Positions 26,382 through 35,604 of a stretch of 64,000 bases of DNA are shown piece by piece. The position numbers were made by a program, and so were the translations under genes. Origin of the DNA: Sedimentisphaerales bacterium (GTDB lineage: Bacteria > Planctomycetota > Phycisphaerae > Sedimentisphaerales > SG8-4); assembly GCA_016928975.1 (NCBI GenBank), contig JAFGJR010000284.1, forward strand, positions 1-64,000, read 5' to 3'. How positions within the stretch are numbered: position 1 is the first letter of the stretch; every line of letters starts with the position of its first letter. A model generated the notes under the pieces. The model saw only the letters and a program-made list of their open reading frames with translations, did no database searches and was not told the origin of the DNA.

Positions 26382-28301
26382 TTGAAACGACGACTGATTG
26401 CAGTGCTTGTCGTATGCTCGGTCCTGTCCGTGCCGCTGTGTGCCGCCGAAGAGGCCGCCGCGCTGCTCGGCGACGAGAGCGACGGCAGCCGGGCGCTACC
26501 GATTCACCTCATTCCGCTGTATGCCGAGAACGACAAGGGCGAAAAAGGCCCGCGCATCGATCCGAACGACGAGCAGCCGATGCCGTTCTCCACACGATGG
26601 ACATGCGGCGAGTGTCACAGCTACGGGATCGTCAGTCAGGGCTGGCATTTCAATGCGCCGGACAGCAATGTCCCGGCGGGCCGGCCCGGCGAGCCTTGGC
26701 TGTACACCAATTCAAAGCTTGGCGTTCAGTTGCCTCTGTCGTATCGTCCTTGGCCGGGTGCCATTCGACCTGAGCAGGTCGGATGGACCCTTGCGGAGTT
26801 CACGAAGTTCGCCGGCCGGCACATGCCCGGCGGCGGTCCGGGGGAAATCACGCCCACGGATACCGCAGAGGCTGCCAGGCAGTACGTCTCCGGCAAGCTG
26901 GAGGTCAACTGCTTAGCCTGTCACAACGCTCATCCCGGCCAGGACCAGGGCAGTGCGAACGGCTACGCGATGCAGGTCGTCAAGAGGAACTTCCGATGGG
27001 CGGCCGCCGCATCCAGCGAGTTCGCGGATGTGACCGGTTCGGTCGAAGACGCCGGGTTGACGTACGATCCGTTCATGCCGGACGAGGGCGACACCAAGGC
27101 GCCCCACGTGACGTACGATAAGAAGGCATTCGACCCCAAGGGCAACGTCTTCATGCAGATCGTGCGGGAGGCGCCCAAGCAACGATGCTACTTCTGCCAT
27201 AGTGACCTGTTCTGCGGCATGGACGACGAAAAGCCGGAAAAATGGTGCGCCGATGAGGATGTCCACATGATGGCCGGGCTCACCTGCGTGGACTGTCATC
27301 GCAACGGCGTGGACCACAACATTGTCAGAGGCTACGAGGGCGAGACGGAGGATTCCGGCAATCCGATGGCGGCCGCGACTTCGTGCCATGGTTGTCATCT
27401 TGGCGATGAGAACGGGGAACGAGTGACCGGTGGGCGACTCGGTGCACCGGTGCCCGAGCACAAGGGTATTCCGACCGTTCACTTCGAGAGGTTGACCTGC
27501 ACTGCATGTCATTCCGGCCCCTATCCGGGCGATCAGCCGGTGTTGACCAAAACGTCGCGCGCCCATCGCCTGGGGACGATCAACGTTCCCAAGGACGTGC
27601 GCGTCCTGCCTCACGTTCTTGCCCCCGTGTTTGCCAAGCAGGTGGTGACCGATCCGAACAGCATGCCCAAGGTCGGGCCGCACAAGATGATCTGGCCGGC
27701 CTACTGGGCGACTATGGACGAAACGGACAGCGTCAAGCCCGTCGCTTTGGCCGCTGTCTCTCAGGTGGTCGGCGGAGTGTTGAAAGATGTCCCGGTCGCC
27801 GCCACAGGCGACTGGAGCGACTTGAAAGAGGAACAAATTGCCCATGTGCTCAAAGCCTTGGACGGATCGGGGCAGAAGAAGCCTGTGTATATCACTGCCG
27901 GCGTGTTGTACCGCTTGGGCGAAGACGGCACACTGCTGCCGCCGCAGAAACATCCTGCGGCTGCCCCGTACATGTGGCCGCTCGCGCATAGCGTGCGTCC
28001 AGCCGCGCAGTCCCTCGGAGTCGGCAAGTGCACCGTTTGCCATTCGACGCACTCCGCGTTCTTTTTCGGGAGCGTCGCGGCGGATTCCCCGGTGGCCGGC
28101 CTCCGGAGTGTCGTGATGAAGCAGTACGAATTCCAGCAGGCGCCGCACGCCCGCACGTGGGCGTTCGCCGCCTCGTTTGTCTTTCGGCCGTGGTTCAAGG
28201 TCGTGGCGATTGGCTCGGCCGCGGTGATTGGCATTGTTCTGCTGCTGTTCGGGCTCAGAGCCCTCGGCGCCGTCGCCAGAGTGCTGGCCGAGCAGAAGTA
28301 G
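26382..28301 (+). CDS. Seven-heme c-type cytochrome, membrane-anchored
   Basis: A 639-residue protein with an N-terminal signal peptide (LIAVLVVCSVLSVPLCA) and seven CxxCH heme sites: CGECH, CLACH, CYFCH, CVDCH, CHGCH, CTACH and CTVCH. A C-terminal transmembrane helix (VVAIGSAAVIGIVLLLFGL) would anchor it with the hemes outside the cytoplasm. The start is TTG 26382, giving a normal signal peptide, with AAGGAA about 12 bases upstream. It is followed by a cytochrome b-like gene, so the pair may move electrons from the quinone pool to periplasmic partners or the reverse. The exact oxidoreductase family was not recognised. Confidence 0.75.
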   Translation: MKRRLIAVLVVCSVLSVPLCAAEEAAALLGDESDGSRALPIHLIPLYAENDKGEKGPRIDPNDEQPMPFSTRWTCGECHSYGIVSQGWHFNAPDSNVPAGRPGEPWLYTNSKLGVQLPLSYRPWPGAIRPEQVGWTLAEFTKFAGRHMPGGGPGEITPTDTAEAARQYVSGKLEVNCLACHNAHPGQDQGSANGYAMQVVKRNFRWAAAASSEFADVTGSVEDAGLTYDPFMPDEGDTKAPHVTYDKKAFDPKGNVFMQIVREAPKQRCYFCHSDLFCGMDDEKPEKWCADEDVHMMAGLTCVDCHRNGVDHNIVRGYEGETEDSGNPMAAATSCHGCHLGDENGERVTGGRLGAPVPEHKGIPTVHFERLTCTACHSGPYPGDQPVLTKTSRAHRLGTINVPKDVRVLPHVLAPVFAKQVVTDPNSMPKVGPHKMIWPAYWATMDETDSVKPVALAAVSQVVGGVLKDVPVAATGDWSDLKEEQIAHVLKALDGSGQKKPVYITAGVLYRLGEDGTLLPPQKHPAAAPYMWPLAHSVRPAAQSLGVGKCTVCHSTHSAFFFGSVAADSPVAGLRSVVMKQYEFQQAPHARTWAFAASFVFRPWFKVVAIGSAAVIGIVLLLFGLRALGAVARVLAEQK

Positions 28302-28319
28302 GCATTGAGGGTGGATATC

Positions 28320-28359
28320 GGACTGCTGATAAAAGGGAATCATCCATTCTCAGCAGTCC
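28320..28359. terminator. 10-bp hairpin between cytochrome genes
   Basis: GGACTGCTGA at 28320-28329 and TCAGCAGTCC at 28350-28359 pair perfectly around a 20-base loop. No T-tract follows, so it may be a processing or stabilising hairpin instead of an intrinsic terminator. Confidence 0.4.
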
Positions 28360-28382
28360 AGAATCGATGATAGGTGATCAGG

Positions 28383-29033
28383 ATGTTTGAGACGGTGTCG
28401 ATCTTAGCGTTCGTGGCAACGTTTGCGGGCATCGCAGTGCATTGGGTCGCCACGCCGGCCGGCGGGTCGCGAAGCGTGATTCGGGGCTGGGTGCACGTGA
28501 TGAGTCTGCTGTTGATCGAGCAGCGGTCGAGTCTCCTCGGCGCCCTCAAGAAGCTCTGCTATCTCGTCGCGGCCGTCTGCTTCGTGGTCCTGGCGATCAC
28601 GGGGTTCTATCCGGTCCTGATCCAGGGCAAGCACATCTCGGGCTTCCTGATGATGATCCACGCCACGTTCGCGCCGGTGTTCGCTCTGTGCATGGCGATC
28701 CTGGCGATCACCTGGGCGGGTGGCAACCGTTTCACGGCCGACGATTGCCCGTGGATGTCGCGGCTCCTGCGCCGCGTGACGCGCCTGCAAATCGCTGCGG
28801 ATGACAGGCCGTGCCGATGGTCTCTGGTGCTCTACAAGGCGGTCTTCTGGCTCCTGTTGTTCCTGATGCTGCCGCTGGTCCTGTCCATTGTCGTCAGCAT
28901 GTTTCATCTCCTCGGGACTCCCTGGCAACATACCACATTGGCGATCCATCGCTGGATCGGCATGGTGTTCGTCATTGTTGGAATCATCCATACGTATTTG
29001 GCAATACGACTGCGGATGGCCAACGCCGTATAA
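28383..29033 (+). CDS. Cytochrome b-like membrane protein
   Basis: About 216 residues with four to five hydrophobic helices. His residues sit where a di-heme b-type cytochrome would ligate heme: GIAVHWV, MMIHATFAP, MFHLLGTPWQH, LAIHRWIG and GIIHTYLA. This resembles the cytochrome b561/formate dehydrogenase gamma type of quinone-linked subunit. It probably passes electrons between quinol and the seven-heme cytochrome upstream, 81 bases away. ATG 28383 is preferred over GTG 28374. The 266 bases after it, before the permease, show nothing recognisable. Confidence 0.65.
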   Translation: MFETVSILAFVATFAGIAVHWVATPAGGSRSVIRGWVHVMSLLLIEQRSSLLGALKKLCYLVAAVCFVVLAITGFYPVLIQGKHISGFLMMIHATFAPVFALCMAILAITWAGGNRFTADDCPWMSRLLRRVTRLQIAADDRPCRWSLVLYKAVFWLLLFLMLPLVLSIVVSMFHLLGTPWQHTTLAIHRWIGMVFVIVGIIHTYLAIRLRMANAV

Positions 29034-29299
29034 GGCCGGTCCGCTTTGCTGTTGTGGGTAGAAACCGAGCTTGGATCCGGAGCTCGGGCCGAGACATCGG
29101 CCCTATGGATGGAAACACGGTTGTGCTGAGGATCGGCACGGTCGGCCAGAACGACGGGGAGAAAAGGCATGTATCGCACTGTCTGTGCGATCATGGTCTT
29201 CATCTCAATCCTTCCCTTGCCTGGCAGCGGTGTCTGCCGATTCCCTATATCGCCCGGTTCACGCGGGTGTGGTCCGAAACGATTTAAGGAGAGCCGATC

Positions 29300-30691
29300 A
29301 TGAGTAATGGAACGTTGCCAAGTTATCTGAGTATGGCCAAGCCGAACCTGCCTTCGAACCGGGCGCCCTGGTACAAGAACACGGCCCCCACGTACGCGGG
29401 CATCTTCCTGTGGTTCGTCTTCTGGAGCCAGGCGCCGAGTGGTGGAACCTCGATTGCCGGCGGGACGTTGTCACAAGGCGTCGGCGTCGCCCTGCTGGGG
29501 CTGGTCATCGCCGCCCTGTTGTGCCACTTCCTGTTCTACTATGTGCCCGGCATGTTCGGGCTGAAGACAGGCTTGCCGCTGTATGTGGTCGGTAGTGCCC
29601 AGTACGGCACGCAGGGCGGGTTCCTGATGCCTGGCTTCCTCATGGGCGCCTTGCAGTTTGGCTGGTTGGGTGTCAATGCCTACTTCTCGTCGCAGGCGCT
29701 GTCGCCTCTGGTTGGCGGCAATCCTGCCGCCGTGAAGATCATCGCCGTAGTCTGGGCTGCCTTGGCCGCATTCGTTGGATTGAAGGGCATTCAGTATGTT
29801 GCGAAGGTGGCAACATTCCTGCCCCTGATTCCGTTGATCATTCTCGTCATCCTGCTCGCAAAGACCCTTGGGGGCCTCAGCAGCTTTGACCCCGCCAAGC
29901 TGATTGCCGCTGGTGGAGCGGCTGCTCCAGGCGGCGCTGCCGGCCTGAGCGTCTTTGGCGTAATCGCACTTTCTATCACCTTTGTCGTGGGGTTCTTCGC
30001 GACAGCCGGTGCCGCCGGAGTGGACTTCGGAACGGGCAGCCGGGATTCCAAAGATGTCCAGATGGGTGGTCTTGTAGGTATCGCCCTGGCCGGTATCGTC
30101 TCTGCGGGAGCTGCGCTGCTAATTGCTGCGGGTGCTTTCGGCGCCACCGGCAACTATGCCATGAATCCCGCCGATCCGACGTTCATGGGCGCAATCATGG
30201 GATCGTCCGGCGCCGGCACCACGATGGGCGTGTTGCTGGCTGTGGCGGCGTTCCCGTCCGCCTGCTTCTCCGCATTCATCGCCGCCAACAGTTTCAAGAC
30301 CACGTTGCCGACGGTGAATCCTTTTATGTCCGTGGGTGCCGGCACGATCGTCAGCATCATCCTTGCCGTGACCGGCTGGGCAGGCAGGGCAGGCGCGGTC
30401 TTCACCGTCATCGGCGCCTCGTTCGGACCGATTTGCGGCGCGATGTTCGTGGATTACTTCCTGTCCGGGCAGACCTGGGCCGGTCCTCGTCGGGGCTGGA
30501 ACATGGCGGGCTGGATCTCCTGGGCCGTCGGATTCATCGTGGGCATAGCACCGCTGGTTGGGATCGCCGATGTGCCGGCGGCGCCTCTGGTGGCTTTCGT
30601 CGTTGGCGCGGTGCTGTACTTCATATTAGCCAAGGCCGGGCTGCAGCCGCAAGCCGTCCCGATGCCTGCGGCCGGATCAAAACCGGGCTAA
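29300..30691 (+). CDS. NCS1-like (cytosine/purine permease-type) transporter
   Basis: A 463-residue protein with about twelve hydrophobic segments. The N-terminal part (NRAPWYKNTAPTYAGIFLWF) and the helix QFGWLGVNAYFSSQAL resemble nucleobase:cation symporter-1 permeases such as cytosine permeases. The substrate is uncertain; it may not be a nucleobase. AAGGAG precedes the ATG. A terminator follows, so the gene appears to close the cytochrome group. No nucleobase-catabolism gene lies nearby. Confidence 0.6.
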   Translation: MSNGTLPSYLSMAKPNLPSNRAPWYKNTAPTYAGIFLWFVFWSQAPSGGTSIAGGTLSQGVGVALLGLVIAALLCHFLFYYVPGMFGLKTGLPLYVVGSAQYGTQGGFLMPGFLMGALQFGWLGVNAYFSSQALSPLVGGNPAAVKIIAVVWAALAAFVGLKGIQYVAKVATFLPLIPLIILVILLAKTLGGLSSFDPAKLIAAGGAAAPGGAAGLSVFGVIALSITFVVGFFATAGAAGVDFGTGSRDSKDVQMGGLVGIALAGIVSAGAALLIAAGAFGATGNYAMNPADPTFMGAIMGSSGAGTTMGVLLAVAAFPSACFSAFIAANSFKTTLPTVNPFMSVGAGTIVSIILAVTGWAGRAGAVFTVIGASFGPICGAMFVDYFLSGQTWAGPRRGWNMAGWISWAVGFIVGIAPLVGIADVPAAPLVAFVVGAVLYFILAKAGLQPQAVPMPAAGSKPG

Positions 30692-30743
30692 TGCCGGACA
30701 TTGTGCAGGTAAATCAGGCTTTGCCTGAATCGTGATTGGACGG

Positions 30744-30780
30744 GCAGGGACTTGGCAAATGTCGAGTCCCTGTCTCTTTG
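30744..30780 (+). terminator. Rho-independent-like terminator after the permease
   Basis: CAGGGACT at 30745-30752 pairs with AGTCCCTG at 30765-30772 and is followed by TCTCTTTG. A smaller hairpin, TCAGGC-TTT-GCCTGA, lies at 30714-30728 just after the stop codon. Confidence 0.55.
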
Positions 30781-30855
30781 TCGGGGTAGGCTGGCCTTGC
30801 AGTTGTGCAAAAGAAAGTGGCGGGGCTTGTGTAACGAAATGTCCAGCCGCGCAAC

Positions 30856-30884
30856 TTGACAATGGGGCGCGATGCCGGTAGCAT
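30856..30884 (+). promoter_or_regulatory. Sigma-70-like promoter before the discoidin-like gene
   Basis: TTGACA at 30856-30861 and TAGCAT at 30879-30884 are 17 bases apart. Transcription would begin about 90 bases before the ATG at 30984. TAGCAT also appears as a possible -10 at 51022. Confidence 0.5.
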
Positions 30885-30983
30885 TCGCGCTCTGGCCGGC
30901 TCGGACCGGCGGCGGTTCCGTGGCGTGGAACCGTCGAGGAAGAGTGGGATACATTAGGTTTCGCGTTGAAGAGGTTGACGACG

Positions 30984-31871
30984 ATGAGAAAGAACTGGCA
31001 GATGACACGAGTAGTTCTCTTGATGGCCTTGGCGGCGGCGATTTGCCTCGGCGCCTCGTGCGAGAAAAAGACGGACACGACTCCCCCGGCGACCAAGCAG
31101 CCGGCGCCCACCGCTCCAGAGAAGGAGGCGACGAAGGAAGCAGCGGCTGCCGTTCAACCCGTTGCGGCGACACCGGAGCCGCCGAAGGAGGCTCCCAAGC
31201 CGGCCGAGCCAGCCCCGGCCCCTGCTGCTCAGCCACAGCCCGCTCAAGCGGCCAGCGGCGGTCCGAAGATGGTCCCGATCAACATCGAGCTGCCGAAGCC
31301 CATGTTCGTCGGCACGCCGCAGGACATCAAGGTGGAGAATCTTGAGAAGCCCCTCGGCAAGCCTCGCCCGCCATTCCTGGCCCCCGAAGGCACCGTGCTT
31401 CTATCCAAAGGCAAGCCCATCTCGGCCAGCGACGAGGAGCCCATCATCGGCGATATCGATTACATCACCGATGGCGATAAGGAAGCCGCGGACGGCAGCT
31501 ACGTCGAGTTGGCGCCGTTCGTGCAGCACGTCACGGTCGATCTGGGCAGCGAGTGCGAGATCTACGCCATCGTGGTCTGGCACTATCACAAGCAGCCTCG
31601 CGTGTACACCGACGTGGTCGTGCAGTTCGCCAATGACAAGGATTTCGTCACGGACGTCAAGACGGTGTTCAACAACGACATGGACAACACCGCCGGTCTT
31701 GGCATCGGCAAGAACATGCACTATGTCGAGACCTCTGAGGGCAAGCTGATCGACTGCCTTTCGCAGGGCAGCCCGAAGGCCCGGTACGTCCGCCTGTACA
31801 GCAACGGCAACACCAGCAACGACCTGAATCACTACATCGAGGTTGAGGTTTACGGCAAGCCGGTTCAATGA
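30984..31871 (+). CDS. Secreted, Pro/Ala-rich protein with discoidin-like domain
   Basis: About 295 residues. The N-terminus has a hydrophobic signal ending GASC, a weak lipobox because Gly is at -3, so lipidation is uncertain. A low-complexity linker rich in Pro, Ala, Glu and Lys (about residues 30-95) would span the periplasm or wall. The C-terminal part (about 160-295) reads like an F5/8-type discoidin fold: HVTVDLGSECEIYAI, VWHYHKQPRVY, ARYVRLYSNGNTSND. It probably binds carbohydrate or another surface ligand. Its stop overlaps the next start (ATGA), so the two are translationally coupled. Confidence 0.65.
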   Translation: MRKNWQMTRVVLLMALAAAICLGASCEKKTDTTPPATKQPAPTAPEKEATKEAAAAVQPVAATPEPPKEAPKPAEPAPAPAAQPQPAQAASGGPKMVPINIELPKPMFVGTPQDIKVENLEKPLGKPRPPFLAPEGTVLLSKGKPISASDEEPIIGDIDYITDGDKEAADGSYVELAPFVQHVTVDLGSECEIYAIVVWHYHKQPRVYTDVVVQFANDKDFVTDVKTVFNNDMDNTAGLGIGKNMHYVETSEGKLIDCLSQGSPKARYVRLYSNGNTSNDLNHYIEVEVYGKPVQ

Positions 31872-33496
31872 GATGGCTGGATTGGGCCCCCTGCGATAGG
31901 AGGCTCAGGCTATTCTGGTTGATGATCTTCGTCGTGGCGCTCGGGGCGTTGGCACTTCGAGCGCCACGATTGCGTATGCGGCCGATGCATACGGACGAGG
32001 CGGTCCACGCCTACAATTTCCGCGGGCTGCTGGAGAACGGCATCTACAGGTACGACCCCGAGGAATACCACGGCCCGACCCTCAACTACTTCACTCTAAT
32101 CCCCGCCTGGCTCAGTTCCGCACGCACGTACACCGAGATCACCGAGTCCACGGTGCGTATCGTGCCTGTCGCGTTCGGCGTGGCGGTTGTTCTGCTGACG
32201 GTATTGCTCGTGGACGGCCTCGGCCCGGTGGCGGTTGTGGCTGCTGTGCTGACGGCACTGTCGGCTGCGATGGTCTTCTACAGCCGCTACTACATCCAGG
32301 AAATGCTGCTCGTCTGCTTCACCTTCGGCGTCATCACATGCGGGTACCGGTATGCGCGCAGCAGGCGGTTGCATTGGGCGGTTCTGACCGGTGTTTTCGC
32401 CGGCCTCATGCACGCGACAAAAGAGACGGCCGTCATTGCTTTCGGGTCCATGGGCCTGGCCCTTGTGGTGCTGGCCGTCCTCAATCGCCGCCGGGGACGT
32501 TCCACGCGACAGTCGCTGGCCGGGGTCAAGTCGTCCCATTTGATTCTCGGCATTGCAGCGGCGGTAGCTGTCTCGGCCCTGTTCTACTCCGCGTTCCTGC
32601 GCCACCCCCGGGGCGTGCTGGATTCTTACCTGACCTACGCGACGTATCTGGGCCGCGCCGGCGGACAGAACACGGCTCATCTTCACCCGTGGTATTACTA
32701 CCTGCAAATGCTCCTGTTGTCGCGGTACGAGCATGGCCCAATCTGGACGGAAGGCGGAATTGTCCTTCTGGCCCTGGTGGGTGTGGTGGCGGCGGTGAAA
32801 GGCTCGCGGCTCGGCCGTATCGATCCGAAGCTCATGCGGTTCCTCGCGATCTACACCGTCACGATGACCGTCGTGTATTCGGCGGTGCCTTACAAGACGC
32901 CGTGGTGCCTGTTGAGCTTTCTGCACGGCATGATTCTCCTGGCTGGCGCCGGTGCCTTCGCTCTGCTGACGTGGGCGCAGAGGCCGGCAATTCGGCTCGT
33001 CGTCATCATCTTGTTGGTTGTCGGCGCGGGGCATCTCGCCTTCGAGATGTATCGGGCCAACTTCATCTACTATGCGGATAGTCGCAACCCTTACGTTTAT
33101 GCTCATCCGACGCGAGAGATCTTCCTTGCCGTTGATAAGGTGCGCGAGTATGCCGACCGGGATGGAGTCGGACATTCGGAGGATTGGCCGATCCAGGTGA
33201 TCGTGCCGGGCGGGGACTACTGGCCGCTTCCCTGGTACCTGAGGGACCTGCAAGTGGGCTACTATCCCGACGTGCCGGAGCCAAACGAGATCGGACCGCT
33301 GATTCTGATCTCCGACAAGCTGGAAGGGACTCTGGCCGGCAGGCTGTACAGCGAGATGCCGGCCGACAAGCGACAGATGTATATGTACCTGTTCGACGAT
33401 CCCTACTACATCTGGGCCCGACCCCAGGTGAAGCTGATGGGATTCGTGCGAAAGGACCTCTGGGAGCGGCACAACTATCGGCCTGTGCCGCAATGA
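31868..33496 (+). CDS. Agl23-like (TIGR03663) polytopic membrane protein
   Basis: A 542-residue membrane protein with about ten hydrophobic helices. Near the N-terminus it carries MHTDEAVHAYNF and YHGPTLNYF, typical of the GT-C-like family called flippase activity-associated protein Agl23 (TIGR03663). The Asp-Glu pair in the first loop matches GT-C glycosyltransferase active sites that use lipid-linked sugars. The four-base overlap with the discoidin-like gene suggests the two act together, for instance glycosylating a surface protein, but this is inference. The GGTGTGC palindrome lies 12 bases beyond its stop. Confidence 0.7.
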   Translation: MRWLDWAPCDRRLRLFWLMIFVVALGALALRAPRLRMRPMHTDEAVHAYNFRGLLENGIYRYDPEEYHGPTLNYFTLIPAWLSSARTYTEITESTVRIVPVAFGVAVVLLTVLLVDGLGPVAVVAAVLTALSAAMVFYSRYYIQEMLLVCFTFGVITCGYRYARSRRLHWAVLTGVFAGLMHATKETAVIAFGSMGLALVVLAVLNRRRGRSTRQSLAGVKSSHLILGIAAAVAVSALFYSAFLRHPRGVLDSYLTYATYLGRAGGQNTAHLHPWYYYLQMLLLSRYEHGPIWTEGGIVLLALVGVVAAVKGSRLGRIDPKLMRFLAIYTVTMTVVYSAVPYKTPWCLLSFLHGMILLAGAGAFALLTWAQRPAIRLVVIILLVVGAGHLAFEMYRANFIYYADSRNPYVYAHPTREIFLAVDKVREYADRDGVGHSEDWPIQVIVPGGDYWPLPWYLRDLQVGYYPDVPEPNEIGPLILISDKLEGTLAGRLYSEMPADKRQMYMYLFDDPYYIWARPQVKLMGFVRKDLWERHNYRPVPQ

Positions 33497-33507
33497 TCGC
33501 AGTGATG

Positions 33508-33524
33508 GGTGTGCATTGCACACC
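33508..33524. repeat. GGTGTGC-N3-GCACACC palindrome, copy 2
   Basis: Same seven-base arms as at 477 and 48026, with loop ATT. It lies in the 45-base spacer before the ApbE gene. Confidence 0.5.
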
Positions 33525-33541
33525 TTCCTCTCGGGATATGT

Positions 33542-34531
33542 ATGGCAAATGAGCCGAAAGAGCCACAGGGGTCACTGGTGACCGCCGATTGGGCGGCAGT
33601 GCGGAACATCCATCGCTTCCCGCATCGTGCGATGGCGACCACGTTCGAGATCATCATCCAGTATGAGGATAAGCTTTACGCACAACAGGCGGCGAAAGCA
33701 GCGTTCGATGATCTCGACCGGATTGAAGGTCAATTGAGCCGCTATATCGAGAACAGCGATATCGCGAGGGTCAACAACCTGCCGGCGGGCCATCCCTTGC
33801 CGCTCGACCTGGATACCTTCGCTTGTTTGGACGTCAGTGCGGAGATTTGGGCGGAAACGAAGGGCGCGTTTGACGTCACTGCGGGATTCCTCGTGGACTG
33901 CTGGCGCGACGAGGACAAGAAGCCTCGCACGCCCACGCCGCAGGAGTTGCAGTCTGCTCGCGAGCGCACAGGCATGCACTTGCTCCTTTTCGACGAGGCG
34001 ACTCACGCAGTGGCCCTGACGCGAAGTCCCGTTCGCGTCGATCTGGGCGGTGTGGGCAAGGGCTACGGCGTCGATCGAATGGCCGAGATGCTGCGCGAGT
34101 GGAGCATCGAGCGGGCGCTGATTCACGGCGGCTTCAGCTCCGTCCTGGCCCTCGACGCCCCGGAAGGCTCCGCCGGCTGGCCCGTGACTTTGAGCCACCC
34201 GGACAATCGCGACCGCTCGCTGGCACGCCTGCAATTGGCGCGTATTGCCGTGAGCGGCTCAGGCCTGGAAAAAGGTTCGCACATCATCGACCCTCGCAAC
34301 GGCCGGCCCGTAGAAGGCAAAGTCGCCGCATGGTCCATCGCGACCGACGCCGCAAGAGCCGACTGCCTCTCCACCGCCTTCATGGTGATGAGCCCCGAGG
34401 AAATCACGGCCTACTGTGCCGATTACCCTGGCATTCGCAGCCTGATCATCGTGCCGGCCGACGCCAAGACGGGCTCACCGCAGCGCATCGTCTCCGCAGG
34501 CCCATGGAAGCAAAGCGAACTCCTTCTGTAG
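33542..34531 (+). CDS. apbE: FAD:protein FMN transferase (ApbE family)
   Basis: About 329 residues. The ApbE family moves FMN from FAD onto a Thr/Ser of target flavoproteins such as NqrB/C, RnfD/G and FMN-binding-domain proteins. Family segments are HRAMATTFEI, EGQLSRYIENSDI, VDLGGVGKGYGVDR, IHGGFSSVLAL and HIIDPRNGRPV, plus DAARADCLSTAFMVM near the C-terminal Mg site. It lacks an obvious signal peptide or lipobox, although many ApbE proteins are exported. No FMN-acceptor subunit is recognisable in the window, so its target lies elsewhere. ATG 33542 is the best in-frame start. Confidence 0.85.
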   Translation: MANEPKEPQGSLVTADWAAVRNIHRFPHRAMATTFEIIIQYEDKLYAQQAAKAAFDDLDRIEGQLSRYIENSDIARVNNLPAGHPLPLDLDTFACLDVSAEIWAETKGAFDVTAGFLVDCWRDEDKKPRTPTPQELQSARERTGMHLLLFDEATHAVALTRSPVRVDLGGVGKGYGVDRMAEMLREWSIERALIHGGFSSVLALDAPEGSAGWPVTLSHPDNRDRSLARLQLARIAVSGSGLEKGSHIIDPRNGRPVEGKVAAWSIATDAARADCLSTAFMVMSPEEITAYCADYPGIRSLIIVPADAKTGSPQRIVSAGPWKQSELLL

Positions 34532-34656
34532 GTAGCCAGCCGGGGCAGTTTCTTGACAATCGCGTCGAATTCCGCGGAACACTTCCTCCTCTCGTTAGTC
34601 CTACGGGGAAACGATGGTAGGCATTTTTGGCTCTCGCTTGCCCTCTGTCGGCGAGG

Positions 34657-34662
34657 TATAAT
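34657..34662 (+). promoter_or_regulatory. TATAAT -10 element before the prepilin pair
   Basis: A perfect TATAAT lies 26 bases before the first prepilin-like gene. The -35 position (TCGCTT at 34634-34639, 17 bases away) is weak. Confidence 0.35.
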
Positions 34663-34687
34663 ATGACACGATTGAGCGGGAGAAGGC

Positions 34688-35587
34688 ATGAGGACCAAAT
34701 GGACATCGCGAGATTCCTCTTGTCGGGCTCCGACCCAGCGTAGAGCCTTCACGCTGATTGAGCTACTGGTGGTGATCGCCGTTATCGCGCTGTTGATGGC
34801 GATCCTCATGCCGACCTTGCAGCGCGTCCGGCGGCAGGGGAGAGCCGTCGTGTGCCAGTCGAATCTGCGCCAATGGGGCACCATGTTCAACACGTACATG
34901 GCCGACCACGATGGCTCATGCTGGAACCGTGGGTGGACCCCGTCGAGTACCTCTGGGCTTCCTTGGTTCGAGTCGACCCGGTCGTGCTGGCGAGGGGATG
35001 AGAAGATGCGTTTGTGCCCGATGGCCATCAAGGTTCCTGACCGGTCGGAGATCGGGACGTTGCCGAACTTTACCTTCGGCGGCAAGACCTATGCCTGGGG
35101 CTCGGTCAGGCGCCCCGATCAGGCGAACGAATGGTATGTGACCAGCAGCTACGGCCACAATAGGTATATTACGGACGCCTCGTACGTCAAATGTCTTACA
35201 GATCTGAACAGCGTGAAGAGTTGGTCATCCAACTGCTGGATCCCTCTGACGGCTGCGCATCCGGGCACAATCCCCGTGCTCTTCGATTGTGCTGACATCG
35301 AATCAGCCCCGACGGGCCGGCCTCCCGAGTTCGACGCGCCCCCCAAGTTCAGCGATATCTTTGACACAGGCGTGATGTTTACGCCTGCACGACATATGTG
35401 CATGAACCGGCACGACGGGGGAATCAACTGTTTGTTGCTTGACGGGTCCGTCCGCAAGGTCGGCCTGAAGGAGCTTTGGGCCCTCACCTGGTTTCGCAAC
35501 TGGAACACCGCCAACGAGTGGACCCGCGCCGGCGGCGTCAAAGCCGAAGACTGGCCTCCCTGGATGCGCCGATTCAAGGATTACTGA
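34688..35587 (+). CDS. Prepilin-like protein with H-x9-DG tail, copy 1
   Basis: A 299-residue protein. The type IV prepilin/pseudopilin N-terminus RRAFTLIELLVV has the peptidase cleavage point before Phe and Glu at +5, followed by a single helix. After cleavage it would enter a type II secretion or pilus-like assembly. The globular part resembles planctomycete DUF1559-type or H-x9-DG proteins: RHDGGINCLLLDGS carries the His and Asp-Gly pair near the end. GGGAGAAGG precedes the ATG. It is about 60% similar by eye to the next gene over its whole length. Confidence 0.8.
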   Translation: MRTKWTSRDSSCRAPTQRRAFTLIELLVVIAVIALLMAILMPTLQRVRRQGRAVVCQSNLRQWGTMFNTYMADHDGSCWNRGWTPSSTSGLPWFESTRSCWRGDEKMRLCPMAIKVPDRSEIGTLPNFTFGGKTYAWGSVRRPDQANEWYVTSSYGHNRYITDASYVKCLTDLNSVKSWSSNCWIPLTAAHPGTIPVLFDCADIESAPTGRPPEFDAPPKFSDIFDTGVMFTPARHMCMNRHDGGINCLLLDGSVRKVGLKELWALTWFRNWNTANEWTRAGGVKAEDWPPWMRRFKDY

Positions 35588-35604
35588 GACTGTAGGGGCG
35601 AGAC

